Assembly (NCBI GenBank): GCA_963693285.1
Contig: OY848927.1
Location: 436,501 to 500,500 of the forward strand
Source of the DNA: Xestospongia muta
Taxonomy: Eukaryota > Porifera > Demospongiae > Haplosclerida > Petrosiidae
Direction of reading: 5' to 3'
Length of the DNA stretch: 64,000 nt
The number at the start of each line of letters is the position of its first letter. The stretch's first letter is position 1. The translations under genes and the position numbers were made by a program. Below, one piece after another: positions 13,762-27,120 of this stretch. The notes under the pieces were generated by a model. It was not told the DNA's origin. It saw only the letters and a program-made list of their open reading frames with translations, and did no database searches.

Positions 13762-16700
13762 TTATACTAATTTTGACTTTATTTCAAAACTAAGCTTTGC
13801 TCTACTGTTTCCTTTCCTATTTAATATAGCTTCTTGTTGCAATTTCTCTGCTTTTTTCTGTGCCCTTTCTAAAGCCCTTCTCTCCTCTTCCATCTTCCTC
13901 TTTTGCTCAATCATTAACAAACGCTCCTCGTCCTAACAAAGAAAGACACATACAGACATGATTACATGGCAACATACCAAGAAGTCAAGTCAAGAGTGTT
14001 ACAAGGTTAGAACAAGAGACACTTTTGATGATTATATAACACTTCTTATTTATTGTAACATTGAACAAAAAGCACAAGGGGTTAATTAAACACCATGCGA
14101 GACAAACAAGCATAAAACAAGAAACACCTGCAAAGTATTGTACTCCATTCAAACTGTTGTAACGATGTCAACATCAAAGGAATTACAATGGGATAGGGTC
14201 ATACATAGTCTAGACTATAATTACTACAACAAGTTAACAACAACACATTATAACTGGCCTACCTAGGTCGAGTGTGCATACTTTAAATTTTAGAGTATTG
14301 CAACAACCACGCCTTCTTATGCTTTTCTTACCACATCACATGACCAACATGTGACAGTCATCATGACACCACCAGGATAAGTACAGTCGTTAACTTGAGG
14401 CTAGGCTGGGGTTGATAAAGTACAACAAACACAAGTAATTGAGAGCTGTTGTGGTAGTCATAGCAACATATATATATACAGACATATAAACTATTTGAAA
14501 GCTTGATAGCCCCATGTATCTGATTAAGTTGGAGTCTCAAGTCAGTGAACAAACTGTTTTAGAACATGACAGTTAGTGGTCAAAATCATGTCATTATTAT
14601 AGCTTGGTTTGTGTTTAGAATTGGCTTTCATACCACTTGAATAAATAACATAGTACTAGAATGATCCCTTTAGTTTGTGGCCATTGAGACAGCCGAGAGA
14701 GTGTCTTTAACATATTGGTTGTGTTGGTGGTTGTCCCTACCAATTTTTGTTGTGCTTCTAGGATCTTGCGATTGTTCTCTTCCATTATCTCTTCAAGTCT
14801 TTTTTGTTCCCTCTCTTGTTCCTCCTGAATCAACAAGATAAACATTGTTGAATAGATAGTAGATGGACATAAAGGATATTGATAAGACAACTGTACAACA
14901 GATAAAGGCATTGTTTTGTCTAATGGTTATTATCTAAGCACCTTAATTGGTAAATTCTATAGTCCATATTATAATAGGAATTGTGGGTGATGTGGCAATA
15001 ATCATGGTAACAAAATGACACTGTACATCTAGTGACAGGTGGCATAATAACTTGTGTTTATCTGTAAACATCCTTGCTATTAGTCAACACTCAATATGAT
15101 TTCACATTGTCCTTAACTTATTATTATACATTGTTAACATATAAAATAACCAACAAGTAACAACACTTTGATTCAGCAAGCATTAAAAATATTCACAACC
15201 AGTCAACAGAAAAGAACAATGATTAGACAATAAGTACAATAACATGATAATAGTAAACAATGTATTGGCCTTCTGTGAAACAAGCTACAAATAAAAATGA
15301 ATTATATTATATCTGAGTACTACATTGTACTATATAAAACATTAAAGTAAATAAATATCCCTTATTGTCTGTCTACTAGGATATATGATAACCTTTAACA
15401 ATATAATAAACATTGATTACATATCCACCATTGTATATTAGGACGTATTATTACCAACAACTATGTTAATTGTAGTACTACTCAGCTACATGTCATGATT
15501 TCACATAATGTGACATAATATCATAAGCTACATCTTGTGCCATAATATTGTAAAGGTGATTCAAACCCACAGTAAAGGCAGCAGCAGTGCAATGTTGTCA
15601 TGGAAACCAATAAACCAACCCACAATTACACAGGCTTTTGAGTTCTTATTATCAAACCACAATATCAATTTTGAACATAAAGGAAACAGTAGAAATCCAT
15701 TGACCAGCTTACTCTATATAGTTTAATGAATAACTACTATTCAGGAAACTAAGTACAAAGTTCACTAGTCATAGACAAGCAGGTGTCCACATGTAGACCT
15801 TTGATCTGTTAGTACAAATACGACTATAATGTCTAACAGAGTACAACTTTAACATTAAGACTGTATGCAATACAATATATAATATTAAGACAATTATAAT
15901 AAAGTATATAAAGATAAGTAAGGCTGTAGAATATAATTGGTCGTGTGAGTGCAATATAATGAACAATATTGCCAACATTACTTAAAATGTTTTATTTTTA
16001 TACCAAATAAAGATAGCTACCACTAGACTAATGAACATTGACAATTTTATATCTAACACAGTAGCTTAGGATAGTTACAAATTAACACTAGTAGATTATC
16101 AAATTTGAACAAATGAATAACAACCACTGTCAAAGTCTTTTACTATTAAAATGAACCATAGCCATTTAACAAGGTGAATGATAACCTCTAAATAATTGAT
16201 AGTTCACAGCACACATGCTAATAATATGAAGTCACATGGACAAACATCACCATATTTGAGAAGATTAAAGACTTTTACAAATTGGATTAAAAGAGTACAG
16301 TTCAAAAAAGTAAATTTTATTGCCTAGCAACTTAAGGGAGAGGGTGGTAGTATATTATATATAATGAGAAACTAAAAATGATTTCTTATACACTAACTTA
16401 AAATAACAATTGTGGAAATTACAGTAATAGCTATGGTTGGTATAATAGCGAATATTAACCAATAGGTCTGAAATAAAATTTACTGAGAAATGATGCTACC
16501 AGTTACAGAACTATGTACTAAGTTACCAGAATTTCATAATTCCACACTGTTTGATAGAAATTCTTAATCATTATTGTCCATCTGGCATAAGCTGTACTGA
16601 GTAAACTATACAATACTATAGAATACCCCCTCACAAATGATAGCAACAATAACAAGGTCAGAGGTCAACACAACTCACATGTCTAAAAATACTTTCTTTT

Positions 16701-18079
16701 TGTTAAGATATTACTAAGAAACATGATAAGTGATGATAATGCACAGCGTGTGGTAAATCTAACTAGTAAGTCCAGTTACTAAAACAGGTTTCTTTATTGA
16801 GGGATTAAACTATCACAGTAGTGTGGTTAATCAAGCTTTACAAGTATGCCTAATAGTATTGCCTTGTTCTAGTGTCCAGAACCAACTGCATACCTTTAAT
16901 TGTGTAACAATTTGTAGACAGTTGTAATAGCAAATTCTATGATGACCTTAACAATACCTATGATGACCTTAACCCTAAACCCTAAACCCTTAAACTCTCA
17001 AAAGATGTACTAATTCTATCAGGTAATTTACAGGTAACATGTTGTTGATAAAACAGTCAGAGATTAATTTATAATCCATTCAAATTTTTATTAGACAGAC
17101 TTAAGATATATTAACAGCGTTATAATAATATAATATTGTGGTTTAATTATATCTATTTGATTGCTATCTAACTGAAGTAATAGCAATTATAATAACTCAT
17201 TATTTTAATTATGATATCAAACATTATCAGTTAAGTAACCATGGAAACATAGTATACAATGATATCCAAAAATATCCTATTCATGCATAACTACATACTA
17301 ACCTTTTTTCTTCTTTCTTCTTCTTCCTGTACTTGTCTTTTTCTCTCCATTTCTTCCAACATTTGATGTTCCATATTCTTCTTAACTTCTTCCACACGAC
17401 GTAATACTTCAGATTCTATTTCATCTTTTCTCTTTTCGAGCTCTTCTTCAACTCTTTTTGCTACTAATTCCTCAACCCTTTTGGCCGTTTCTTCCTCTAC
17501 TAACTTGGACTCCAACTCCTCTTGTCGTCTAAGGACAAACATAGACGCACACGATTGCCATAAGACAAGGTTACAATGTGTATATAACAGTTGCTCTATG
17601 ATACATATTCAACCACACTCTAATCTCATCTCTCAAGAAAGATCATTGTCAACAGACTAGATTTAATAACTTACTTTCGTCTTTGTTTTTCTTCTTCTAG
17701 TCGTTTTTCTTCCTCTTCTTTTTTCTTTCTCTCATCATCTTCTCTTCTCTCTCGCTCTCGTTCACTTCGACGACTGATATGTCTGCCAAATCTAATTTAA
17801 AAAGGGGTGTGACAGTGGGTGTGGCCAACACTATGCATGCTTTTAACACATATTAAAGGCATTGAATAGCTTATCTTAAGCTCACCTGTCTTTACTTCTA
17901 CTTCGAGATCTGGATCTACTTTTCTCTCTCTCTTTCCCTCTCCTTCTAACAGGTGATCTCTCTCGAGATCTTCTTCTGTTGGTATCTCGAGGAGATCCAG
18001 GAGATCTTGATCGTCTCCTTCTCGATCTACTTGGAGAAAGACTTCTAGATCGAGACTTTCGAGATGGAGATCTAGGCAT
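13762..18079 (-). CDS. ARGLU1: ARGLU1 (arginine and glutamate rich 1)
   Basis: Five exons in frame: 17886-18079, 17675-17782, 17303-17528, 14741-14824, 13762-13932; about 260 residues (human 273). ARGLU1 is a nuclear splicing modulator and nuclear-receptor/Mediator coactivator. Layout: residues 1-65 form an RS-rich domain starting [19 protein letters not shown], then a long Glu/Arg-rich coiled coil ([55 protein letters not shown]), ending [19 protein letters not shown], which corresponds to the conserved NSRPKLSFSLK end of the family. Intron 3 (14825-17302) is 2.5 kb, far longer than the others; long conserved introns regulating vertebrate ARGLU1 are known, so regulated splicing here is possible but not shown. 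Head-to-head with MADD, start codons about 200 bases apart. Confidence 0.92.
14825..17302. other. Long ARGLU1 intron 3
   Basis: A 2.5-kb AT-rich intron without a recognisable gene on either strand. The only notable items are a short telomere-like CCCTAAA run at about 16970-16990 and a TATA dinucleotide patch near 16353. In vertebrates the ARGLU1 intron between the coiled-coil exons contains an ultraconserved poison exon; none can be recognised here by eye. Confidence 0.5.
16968..16992. repeat. Short interstitial CCCTAAA repeat
   Basis: TTAACCCTAAACCCTAAACC followed by CTTAAA gives about three copies of the seven-base unit CCCTAAA within an intron. Animal telomeres usually use CCCTAA, so the seven-base unit is likely chance or a repair scar rather than telomeric. 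Confidence 0.6.
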
Positions 18080-18280
18080 CACCACTCTGAGCTGAACCTG
18101 CTTAGTTTTTATCGTATGCACTGCGCATGCTCGTTAATTCTTTATTAATTAATTTATTGTCTATTAATTAGCTATTGTTATTATTCCGGGCAAGACCGCC
18201 AAAGAGGAAGCGATTAAGGTAGCTAGCAGAGACTCAGGAACTGTTCTCTCTAAGCTGTCTGACAGTTTCTCTACAGTGCT
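18080..18280. promoter_or_regulatory. Shared promoter region, ARGLU1 / MADD
   Basis: About 200 bases lie between the two divergent start codons. They contain a TTAATTAA-type AT-rich core (about 18140-18175) and no clear TATA box in either direction. Shared use as a bidirectional promoter is inferred from spacing alone. Confidence 0.4.
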
Positions 18281-21200
18281 ATGTCTTCACCAGAGAATTT
18301 GATAGACTACATATTCGTTGTAGGTCCCTCTACGATACTCCCTGAATCCTACTTACCTACAGATATTCCTTCATTTGGTACTTGTTCTCCTCCCCTCTCA
18401 CCTGATAAAGATGGATCTTACTCTATTTGTCAGACCACACCTGCTGTTCTGTGGCGATATCCCAAAGTAGACCTACCTAATCAACCCTTACCTACTAATA
18501 TAGTGTACTTCTGTCAGCCTGAGAGCTGCTGCAATGCCATGGAAACCAGCAAAACTCATTCTTTTATGCTTACCAACACAGAAACTAATGTACGGACATA
18601 TGGACTATGTGTCTCATTTCCATATTTGGTCAATCCACTGACTCAGGCTCAGTCTCCAAAATGGCACCATGAAAATGAGGACTCAGTAACTATCCAAGAA
18701 TGGAGTGTCTTAACTGTTTGTATTCTTTCCCGATACGATATATATCGGTTTTTTGAACGAGTTATTAAGACATTTATTCATTTTGTCGATCATTTTTGTG
18801 GCTCACAATTAACATGGGACCTTCTAGTCCACTCTCAGTTTGTTCCCCCAAACAGCCATGTCTATAAAGCTGTTTGGGAATTAGAAAAATGGGTGGAGTC
18901 ACTTATTTCTCTCCCTGCACTAAGGAGAGGTATTGAAGTGATGGAGGTAGAACTAGAAGTTGATCCAGCTGTTGTTGTTGGCTATCCGCCTTCTTCTCGT
19001 CTACCATTTGTTGATCTACCAGTTCATAGTATATTTCAGCTGTTAGATATTAGCCTGGTTATTGAAATTTACAAGTTGTTACTATTAGAACACAAGGTAT
19101 TTATATGCATCATTGCTATGATTGTAACATAGTATTAGCATCACGTTCATTGTTCATAGAGAATTTAGCAGATTATTGTGACTATAGAAAACACATTGTC
19201 TTTGTATAAAAGTCTAAATTGTCTATCACTCCTCTATCACTTTGACATTTTAGTGATAACTGTAATAATTATATACATTATGTAGTTCATGTGATAGTTG
19301 CATGTACATTGATTCATGTACCATTTGGTTATTGGATTAGCCAGCCATGTTTAGGTCTATGAGCAATTCCATTTCTCTCTTTATGGAAATTCCAATTTGT
19401 TTGTGTTTAGAGTTAGTGATTGTCTTTAAAGACTTTGAATCATATCATTTAATGGCCAAACTAACAAACTTTGTTTACAAAACAACCAGTTTGTTTATAT
19501 GAAGGCACATAGTTACAATGACAGAACTATGGGAGTGTACATGTAGATGAGTATGTTGGATGTTAATATATTGTAACCCCCACTCACTTTTGACTGTATG
19601 TCTATATAAGCCATTAGATTATTAGATTTTCCCATTACATTTCCCCTTTTCCTCTAAATTACCGACACATATTAACTTATAATGTTTCATTAATAGGTAA
19701 TATTACATGCTAAGAATTATGGGTTTGCCTCTCAGTGTGTACTGACTATCCTGACTTTACTCTATCCTCTTCAATACCTCTTCCCTGTTATACCACTACT
19801 ACCAACTTGTCTACCAAATGCTGAAAATGTAAGCATACTAATACTGTATTTTTAAAGATGTCTCTCCTTTCCAGCTGTTACTAGTTCCTACTCCATATCT
19901 TATTGGTGTGCCATCATCTTTTTTAAAGAAAATCAATGAATTACATCGAACAGAAGTATGGATAGTTGATCTTGACAAGAAAAAGGTGATCTAAATAATT
20001 ATAATTTAATATTAATGTACTCTATTTATAGATTGATCCACCTGCTGAACAAGATGATGAATTTCTGAATAAATTTCCTACAACTTTGCTCCAAGTAGAG
20101 GCTGATATTAGACAAACTTTGGACAAAATGGAAGAGGTAAAATTGAATTTATTTGGTTTATCTGCAATGTATTTTGACATGACATGTTTGTACGTATTTC
20201 CTTTCAGGAAAAAGAATCTATTGAAAGTGCTACAGAAGTCACATCTATTGAAGCCAAAGCAGATGTTATGATTCGAATTGCCTTTGCTGAGTTTTTAATG
20301 GGACCTGAAATGTTGGGTCATTTGACAAATCATCTTTCTATTTATCGTCTTTTTCCACGTCCTGTGGTCTCACTGCGATTAACATCATTTTTGGGTGATT
20401 ATTTGAAAGGAAAACCTAACTTAGATCCTGAATTTATCAAACATTTTGTTCGTACACAGGTAGAACCTACTCTTTTTGTCTCTCATATTTTAATTATTAT
20501 TTTAGAGTGTTGAATATTACATGGAATGGATTCTAAACCCAACTAACAGGGCATTTGAAGAGATAAAGAGAGGTAAAAACCACATGATAACAATCTATAC
20601 ATCACGTGACTACATTGTATTTTATGCAATATATATCACATGAGTATTTGCTCTTATCACGTGACTTTTTGTAGGGTACTGTGAAGTTGAGAGAGTAGGA
20701 GATAAGTTATGTTGGTGGACAAATCGTGTGAGACCACGTCATCTTCAATATACCTTATATACACCAGATCCAGAGTCTATACTCTATCAAGAAATGCTTA
20801 ATCACAAGGCTCGTCAAACTCCTGAAAACAGTCTACATAGTTCATTATCTAGTATTAGTAGTGAGAGTGATTTTGAATTTGTAGTACAGGAGGATAACCC
20901 TTCTGATTTGTCATCTTATTACTCTGATGAAGGGAGTCTTCGATACTCATCATCATCTACTGGTTGCATTGCTCCTGAGACAACTACTGTTGCTGTTGAA
21001 TTTCATACACATTCATCAATTGCTACCAGTCCTCTTCCATTGTTTACAGCCAATGAAACATTCCTTTCCTTTCAAGAACCTACTCATGAGGAATCTCTTT
21101 CTCCTCCTGAACATCAGCCGTTACCTTCTATTTCAATAGAGATCGAAGGAGAAACAAGACAAAATGGAGATGAGAGTGAGAATGTGAAGTTTAAAGACGA

Positions 21201-23898
21201 CATAGAAATTCAACAGCAGGAAGAGATGGATCATCCTGACATTGTGTTTGCTCCAAAATTGGTATTGGATCATCAGTTGGATCCATTTTTAAAGACTCAT
21301 CAAACAGAGTATAAAACACCGACATCAAGTTTAGATTCTACTCATTTTCTGACTCCATCTCCTGATAAACCTCAATTGTCATCAGGCACGAGAAATTTCG
21401 ATCGTTTTAGTCCGGTTCCTCCTCCATCAAACATTCCAAGAGTAGGGTCATGGATGAATCTTAGAGGACCACTTGTAGAAATGTTGGAATTTTCCACACC
21501 AGTTGGTAGTGGAGATCATAATGAAGAGAAGAATAAAGAAAGTGAAGATTCTTCACTTTCTGCATCAACTGTTGTCCGAACTGTACCTTGGTCTGCAGTA
21601 TCAAGTCTACAGTAAGTAATTGTATCTACAATAACTATTCTAATTTATTTACTAGTGAATTGGAGACTCAGATAAAAGAATTAGTTGGTCGTATTGGAGC
21701 TGGTCAGGGCTTGCCTTGGCCTAAAACTGCAGCACTCAAGTCAATAGTTTCTGATGAACGAAGTCGAGTGGCTTTGCTTCGACTCCTTGAGTTACGATTG
21801 GGTATCAGACGACAAACAAACTTACTGCTATCAGCTAATGGCGAGATAAGACCAGTGGTAAGTGTAACATCAACAGTAATTATAGTACTAAGTTGCAACT
21901 ATGTTTTCTGCTACTACTAAAAGTGATTTACTTTCCTCAGGTTGTTAGCAAGGCAGTTTATAAAGGTGTCTTAGAGCTATTGAAATATTTACTACAACCT
22001 ATTGAAACTGTTCTACAGAGTGATCTGGAAACTCCACTTTTTTCTCCTTTTCTTATGCTTCGTTTGGCCCTCTGTGTTTGTATGAAAATTGTAAATAAAA
22101 AGTTGCAGCCAAAAACTCTATCACTTGAGAAACAAGAGGTGGAAAATCCTGAAAGTGACTCAAGTTTAAAAACAAATGAATTGACTTCCACTCCTATCAC
22201 TCAACACTCAGAACCTGTGTATGATTATGATGGTCCTTTATTGCCAGTGGAAATAGAACTTCAAGAGATTGATCTGGAGTCTGTGGTCATGCCCACCTAC
22301 AAGAGAGTACGAATATGTGAGCCTGTTTCTCAAAGTGGAAAAATTCAGGTTGACTTAGGACAAAATGATGATTACTCACTTCAGTATCTTCACACTGAAT
22401 TGTTGAAGAGTCTTAACAATGCTATGAAAGGCATAGTTGTGAAGCGACATTTTTGGAACAGCATGTTTTCTGCTGTAGTTCAAGCAGATAGAAAATATTT
22501 AGGTTGGAACGAGAGAACATTTGAACTATATGAAAGGTGTGTAGCTAATCAGTTGCTATAGTGATATTGGTACATAGGTAATGCTGTGATGTGACAGTCA
22601 CTTACAGTAGTTTTTATTACTGTTTGTGATTTTCAATGTTTGACATATTAATTAGTTATTTCTTTTGTCAAAAAACCTGTTATGATCTTTTGCTTATTAC
22701 TTCTCTCTCTCTCTCTCTCTATCTTACACACACTCAGATACGACTCACTTGGTGTGTCACAGCGTCAGTTGTTTGGTTATGAAGAAGACACTCTTCTCAG
22801 TATAATTCTTCATAATATACTCATCTTCCTTTTGATGATAGGGATCAGCCCAGAAGAGACATTGGATGTTTGCCAACGTTTATCAGCTCGTACTCGACTG
22901 GCAACAGCTGAAGAGAAACTTCTACAACAGACATTGTCAGAGTTGAAGAATGCTGTAAGTATTACGTGTGTTTGTAACAGAATGTCTTCCATGTTGAAAC
23001 ATTTCATAATTGTTGTGGTTATCTCTCTCTCTCTCTCTCTCTTTAGAACATTAAAGGTAGTCTTGACATCAAGAACTTAGCAGTGTTATCATTGTATAGT
23101 GAGAGACATCCAGTTGTTACATACATTGTCCACCATGGTATCAGTGTGACTGCACCGATTTTTAAACTTCAGGTAACATGAATGATAAATTCAATATAAA
23201 TTTTGTAACTGTTGTCAGTTGAGTAGATTTTGTTTTATTGGGTTTATTGGTACAATACTGTTATTATTTTCAGTTAGATATTTGTTTGTTAATACAATTG
23301 TGTTATTGATAAGATATATTTCTTGGTACAATAGTGTTATTATTTTCAGTTAGATATTTGTTTATTAGTTCAATTGCATTATTGGTTCAGTGGTTTCAGT
23401 TAGATATTTGTTTATTAGTTCAATTGTATTATTGATAAGATATATTTCTTGGTACAATAGTGTTATTTTCAGTTAGATATTTGTTTATTAGTAGAAACAT
23501 GTTTGTTGATGAGATATAGTCATATTATAGTACAATAGTACAATAGTTGTATTGGTTTTTGGTACAATGGTCATCAAAAACAATGGATTATTTGGTGTTT
23601 ATTACTTCTCACTTAATTTAGGTTACAGATGAGGTCTGCATATTGCGAAGATTCCCAGATGAAAGGATAACTTCTCGCTTTTGGAATGATTGTATCTCGG
23701 ATGTAACAACTAACGAAGTGCGACAGACAGTTAGTTTTAGATACTTTGAAAATTCTGGAGAATATTACCATCACTTCCACTCAAAACAGGTTTGCCTAGT
23801 TTAACTGGTTATTATAACATGATTATCTACAATTACTTTAGTATCATGAGGTCTGTATGTGTCTCAAGACTTTAGTTTATAAACAACAAAGTCAGTAA
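18281..23898 (+). CDS. MADD: MADD / Rab3 GEF (DENN-domain protein)
   Basis: Thirteen exons in frame: 18281-19096, 19697-19828, 19875-19985, 20032-20136, 20208-20459, 20506-20572, 20675-21611, 21656-21857, 21941-22536, 22738-22954, 23047-23172, 23622-23789, 23842-23898; about 1261 residues (human MADD up to about 1650). MADD is the exchange factor for Rab3/Rab27 and binds TNF receptor 1. Seen: uDENN with IDYIFVVGPS near the start and VYFCQPESC, central DENN with YPLQYLFPVIPLLPTCLPNA and TPYLIGVPSSFLKKI, dDENN with YRLFPRPVVS and VEYYMEWILNPTNRAF, a disordered Ser-rich stretch (about 530-800), then a death-domain-like segment in exon 10 (EEDTLLSIILHNILIFLLM) and a C-terminal part ending with HHFHSKQYHEVCMCLKTLVY. 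The last matches the vertebrate YTKKCRELYYCVKD region. The linker is shorter than in vertebrates. Tail-to-tail with AGFG. Confidence 0.92.
22703..22725. repeat. CT run at MADD intron 9 acceptor
   Basis: A (CT)n run ends shortly before the acceptor of exon 22738-22954 and appears to supply its pyrimidine tract. A similar run at 23020-23044 precedes exon 23047-23172. Confidence 0.8.
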
Positions 23899-24257
23899 TA
23901 CAACGTATCATTCATTTTTTAACCCTTCAACAGTACTACAGTATATAATACCAGCTTTTTTTGCTATACTTTGGTAGTCAATATTGTATCTTGACTTAAA
24001 TTCTTGATTATTATTGTAACAAATTTAGTAGTTTGTAATGATAATTTTTTGTATATGAGATGTATTCAAAATAACAACATGTATCAATGTAACAATAATA
24101 TAAGTAATGTATTGGTAAAAAAGGAAACAAAAAGAAAAACCTCAGCACCAAAAAATTATTTGAAATAATACAGTATTATGAACTAATGCTATTAATTTTT
24201 TAAAAAAAGAGACAATTGTTAATTTAGGCCTACAGTTTCTTCACTTGCTGGAGTTCA
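23899..24257. other. Convergent 3' intergenic region, MADD / AGFG
   Basis: About 360 AT-rich bases between opposing stop codons, presumably the two 3' UTRs. No coding potential seen. Confidence 0.5.
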
Positions 24258-27004
24258 TTACATAAAAGGATTACTAGGTTGCTGCTGGGAGGAGCCGGAA
24301 GGTTTCTAGAAAAAGAGTATATGTTATTACTACTATAACTGTGGTACTGCACTCACAGCAAATGGATTTGGTTGTGCACTGACTCCCCATCCTCCCATAC
24401 TAGACTGGACACCCCATCCACTAGTATTAGGCTGAGGTTGTGTAGCTCCCCATCCACCCATACTAGTCTGATTACCCCAGCCTCCTGTTGGTTGTTGTGT
24501 CTGTGTACCAAATTGGGCTCCTGTCATTAAACCAGTGCTCCAACCAGAAGGAGGACTAGATACTTGTGGTTGTGAATTGACAGCTGCTTTAGATAGATCA
24601 GAACTCCATCCCATGTTAGTATTAAATGATGTAGCTGCCGTTGTGGTGGGTGCGGTTTGTCCAGTACTCCAGTTGAGTTGTCTGCCTGTTGCTAATGGTG
24701 GTGTACTATCTGGTGATGCTGATACAAATCCACCAAATTGTACTCCTGCTTTATTGGTCTGATTACCGCCAAAACCACTAAACTGCTGAGGAGGTGTACT
24801 AGGTGCCACTCCTATGCCACCTGGAATCTGCATCATACCCCATTGTGCCTGTTGTTGTGGTTGTTGCCACTGAGGACCTCCTTGTGGCATCATCATTCCT
24901 TGACCACCAGGCATCATACTGGTTACAGGTCCTGCCATCATCATTCCTTGTTGACCAGGAAAACCACCAAATTGTTGGGGTTGTTGCATAGGTATTCCTC
25001 CCATCATACCAGGAGCATATCCTCCAACCATACCGGGTCCAAATGCACCTCCATGTGGTTTTGTTGGACCAGTAACAGGTGGTGCTGTGCCTAAGAGAAA
25101 TGGATTGGAATCTTGCTTTTGCATAGGAGGTGTGGCTCCAAATGGATTAGGCCTGGCTCCCATCATTCCAGCTCGTTGTTGTTGCAACAATTGTTGTTGC
25201 ATCATTTGTTGTTGTTGCTGCATTAATTGTTGTTGTTGCTGTTGTTGTTGTTGTTGTAAGAGTTGTTGCTGTTGGAAGAGTTGTTGTTGCTTTTCCTGTT
25301 GTTCTTTCTCTTCCTCTTTCTGTCGTATATCTTTCAATGTTTGGTCTAAACTAGCCAATGCAGCATATCTATCACCACCACTACTGAGAGGATGGCTTAG
25401 AGGGTTTGAGGCAGGAGGTTGGGGACCGGACGATTGAAGTAGCAACTGAGATGTACCTCCTAATGTATTAGAGGGCTGAAGTAACCCTACAAAGAGAGAG
25501 AAAGCCATGTTGATTATTATAATAACGTTTATTTTGACTCAATGTATAGAAAGACATTACCTCCTCCAGATGTGGTAGCACTTGTAAAAGCACCAAAATC
25601 ATTACTGGTGCCACCTAGTAGATAATAGTTAATTTACAATAATTACAACGAGTGTACTTTACCTTGTTGGCTAACAGTAGGTGTCGGTGAAGTTGAAATG
25701 AGAGGAGCAGGACCAGGAGGCATTGATGGGAGGACAGCCACACCTCCTGTGGGTGCTTTAGGAGCTGTGAAGACAAAGATACAACATACATGAACCATTA
25801 AAATACTTCCACTACAGTCCATGTACCATTAGTGCTATAGCCTAAACCACAAACAATACAATGTACAGGAAAACATATGTTCATAGATAACATCTCATTT
25901 GTATTGTTCTTCCTTTTAAAAGGGAAGCTGTGAGATTCTTACATTTTACATGTACATACCATCATTTTAGCACATTGTTATTGCAAAATTATTACACAAG
26001 TTGTAAACACAAGACATGTACAGTTTATAGATTAAACTATCCATAAATGGGTGTGGTCTACTGTATGTCTGTTTACCAAATGGATCACCAAAATCGTCTA
26101 TTAAATTTTGTTGTTTTGAAGCAGGTGGTGGGGCTTGTTGTAGAACTGGTTTTGAAGGAGGTGTAGAGGATGTTGTTGTGGCTACTGGGCGGGAATTACT
26201 CTAAAGGATAAGAAATAATGATGCTATTATCTAAACATTATAATTACAAACAGCTGATTCATGCAACAATCAAGTCAAAGCAGTTTATCATATTACTAGT
26301 TTTAAAAAACTGTGCTATAACAATAACAAGCTGTAACAGTGATTTCATGTATCTATCCATTTAATTTCTATGCATCTTTATACTTAAATGCATTGTCCAT
26401 TTTTGTTTCTGCTGGTCAATTACTTGTGTAGGTGGGGTAGGTAAACTAGTGGGTGGGGATGTGGGTGTGGCATCAGGACTTTTAGCTGCAATGTCTTTTT
26501 TGACTTCACTAGGATCTCGATACCATTTTTTTCGATCATATTTATCACGTAAAAACTCTTTAAAGGCCTGCTCATCTTTCTTAGTAGGTTCACGATCTCG
26601 TTTGGGATCCCACCGTCCCATCCAAATCATACGAGCCATCTAGACAAAGTATAAAGATATTTTAAAGATTACACTCAAGAAATCAAACATTACCTCATTT
26701 CCGCCATTTCTTAATTTTTCTATCTCTTCACTAGAGAAAGTTGTTATGGACACCGATTTGACTCGGTGGGGTGGATTAACTCCTCGTCTACATTAGATAT
26801 AAATGGTAGCATAGAATTAAATTACCTTATAACTTACAAAAACCCACTGCATTGTGTGCAAATAAAAGCAACAGTGGTCATATCAACGTAAGTGGGACCT
26901 TTCTGTTGGCATTCAAAGCATTGTTTGTTATGAGGTAAAGAGATAAGCTCTCTTAGCAGCTTTAAACTGTTCTCTTCTTTCTTCTTCCCTGCTGGAGACG
27001 CCAT
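24258..27004 (-). CDS. AGFG1: AGFG-type ArfGAP with FG/NPF motifs
   Basis: Eight exons in frame: 26838-27004, 26694-26787, 26424-26639, 26077-26200, 25663-25764, 25561-25614, 24357-25486, 24258-24305; about 644 residues. AGFG1 (Hrb, Drosophila Drongo) is an endocytic adaptor linking clathrin, VAMP7 and EH-domain proteins. The N terminus is an ArfGAP zinc finger with C29, C32, C49 and C52 (CFEC and FICTQC), followed by RGVNPPHRVKSVSITTF, the family's variant of the arginine loop. The second half is Gln/Gly/Met-rich with a glutamine run around 25170-25310 and four NPF motifs, which bind EH domains; the last is the C terminus itself (SNPFM), reached only by splicing the GTGAGT donor after 24357 to the exon at 24258-24305. 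If that donor is ignored, the frame stops at 24333 and loses it. Head-to-head with PIX. Confidence 0.9.
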
Positions 27005-27120
27005 CACTGTGGGTATCGTATACTACCGGATACTTCCCTTTGATCAAAAGAGGTGGGGCTGGATTTGCTTGCAGGAAATGACTAGGGGCAAACTGCTACT
27101 CACTCATCACAACATTAGAA
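27005..27120. promoter_or_regulatory. Very short divergent promoter, AGFG / PIX
   Basis: Only 116 bases separate the two start codons, the tightest head-to-head pair in the window. Transcription start sites for both genes must lie in or beyond this space, so 5' UTRs may overlap. No TATA box is visible. Confidence 0.45.

Noticed and set aside
24333..24356. AGFG ending at the stop near 24333
   Set aside because: A perfect GTGAGT donor just before it leads to a small exon that ends in the family-typical NPF C terminus and keeps frame.
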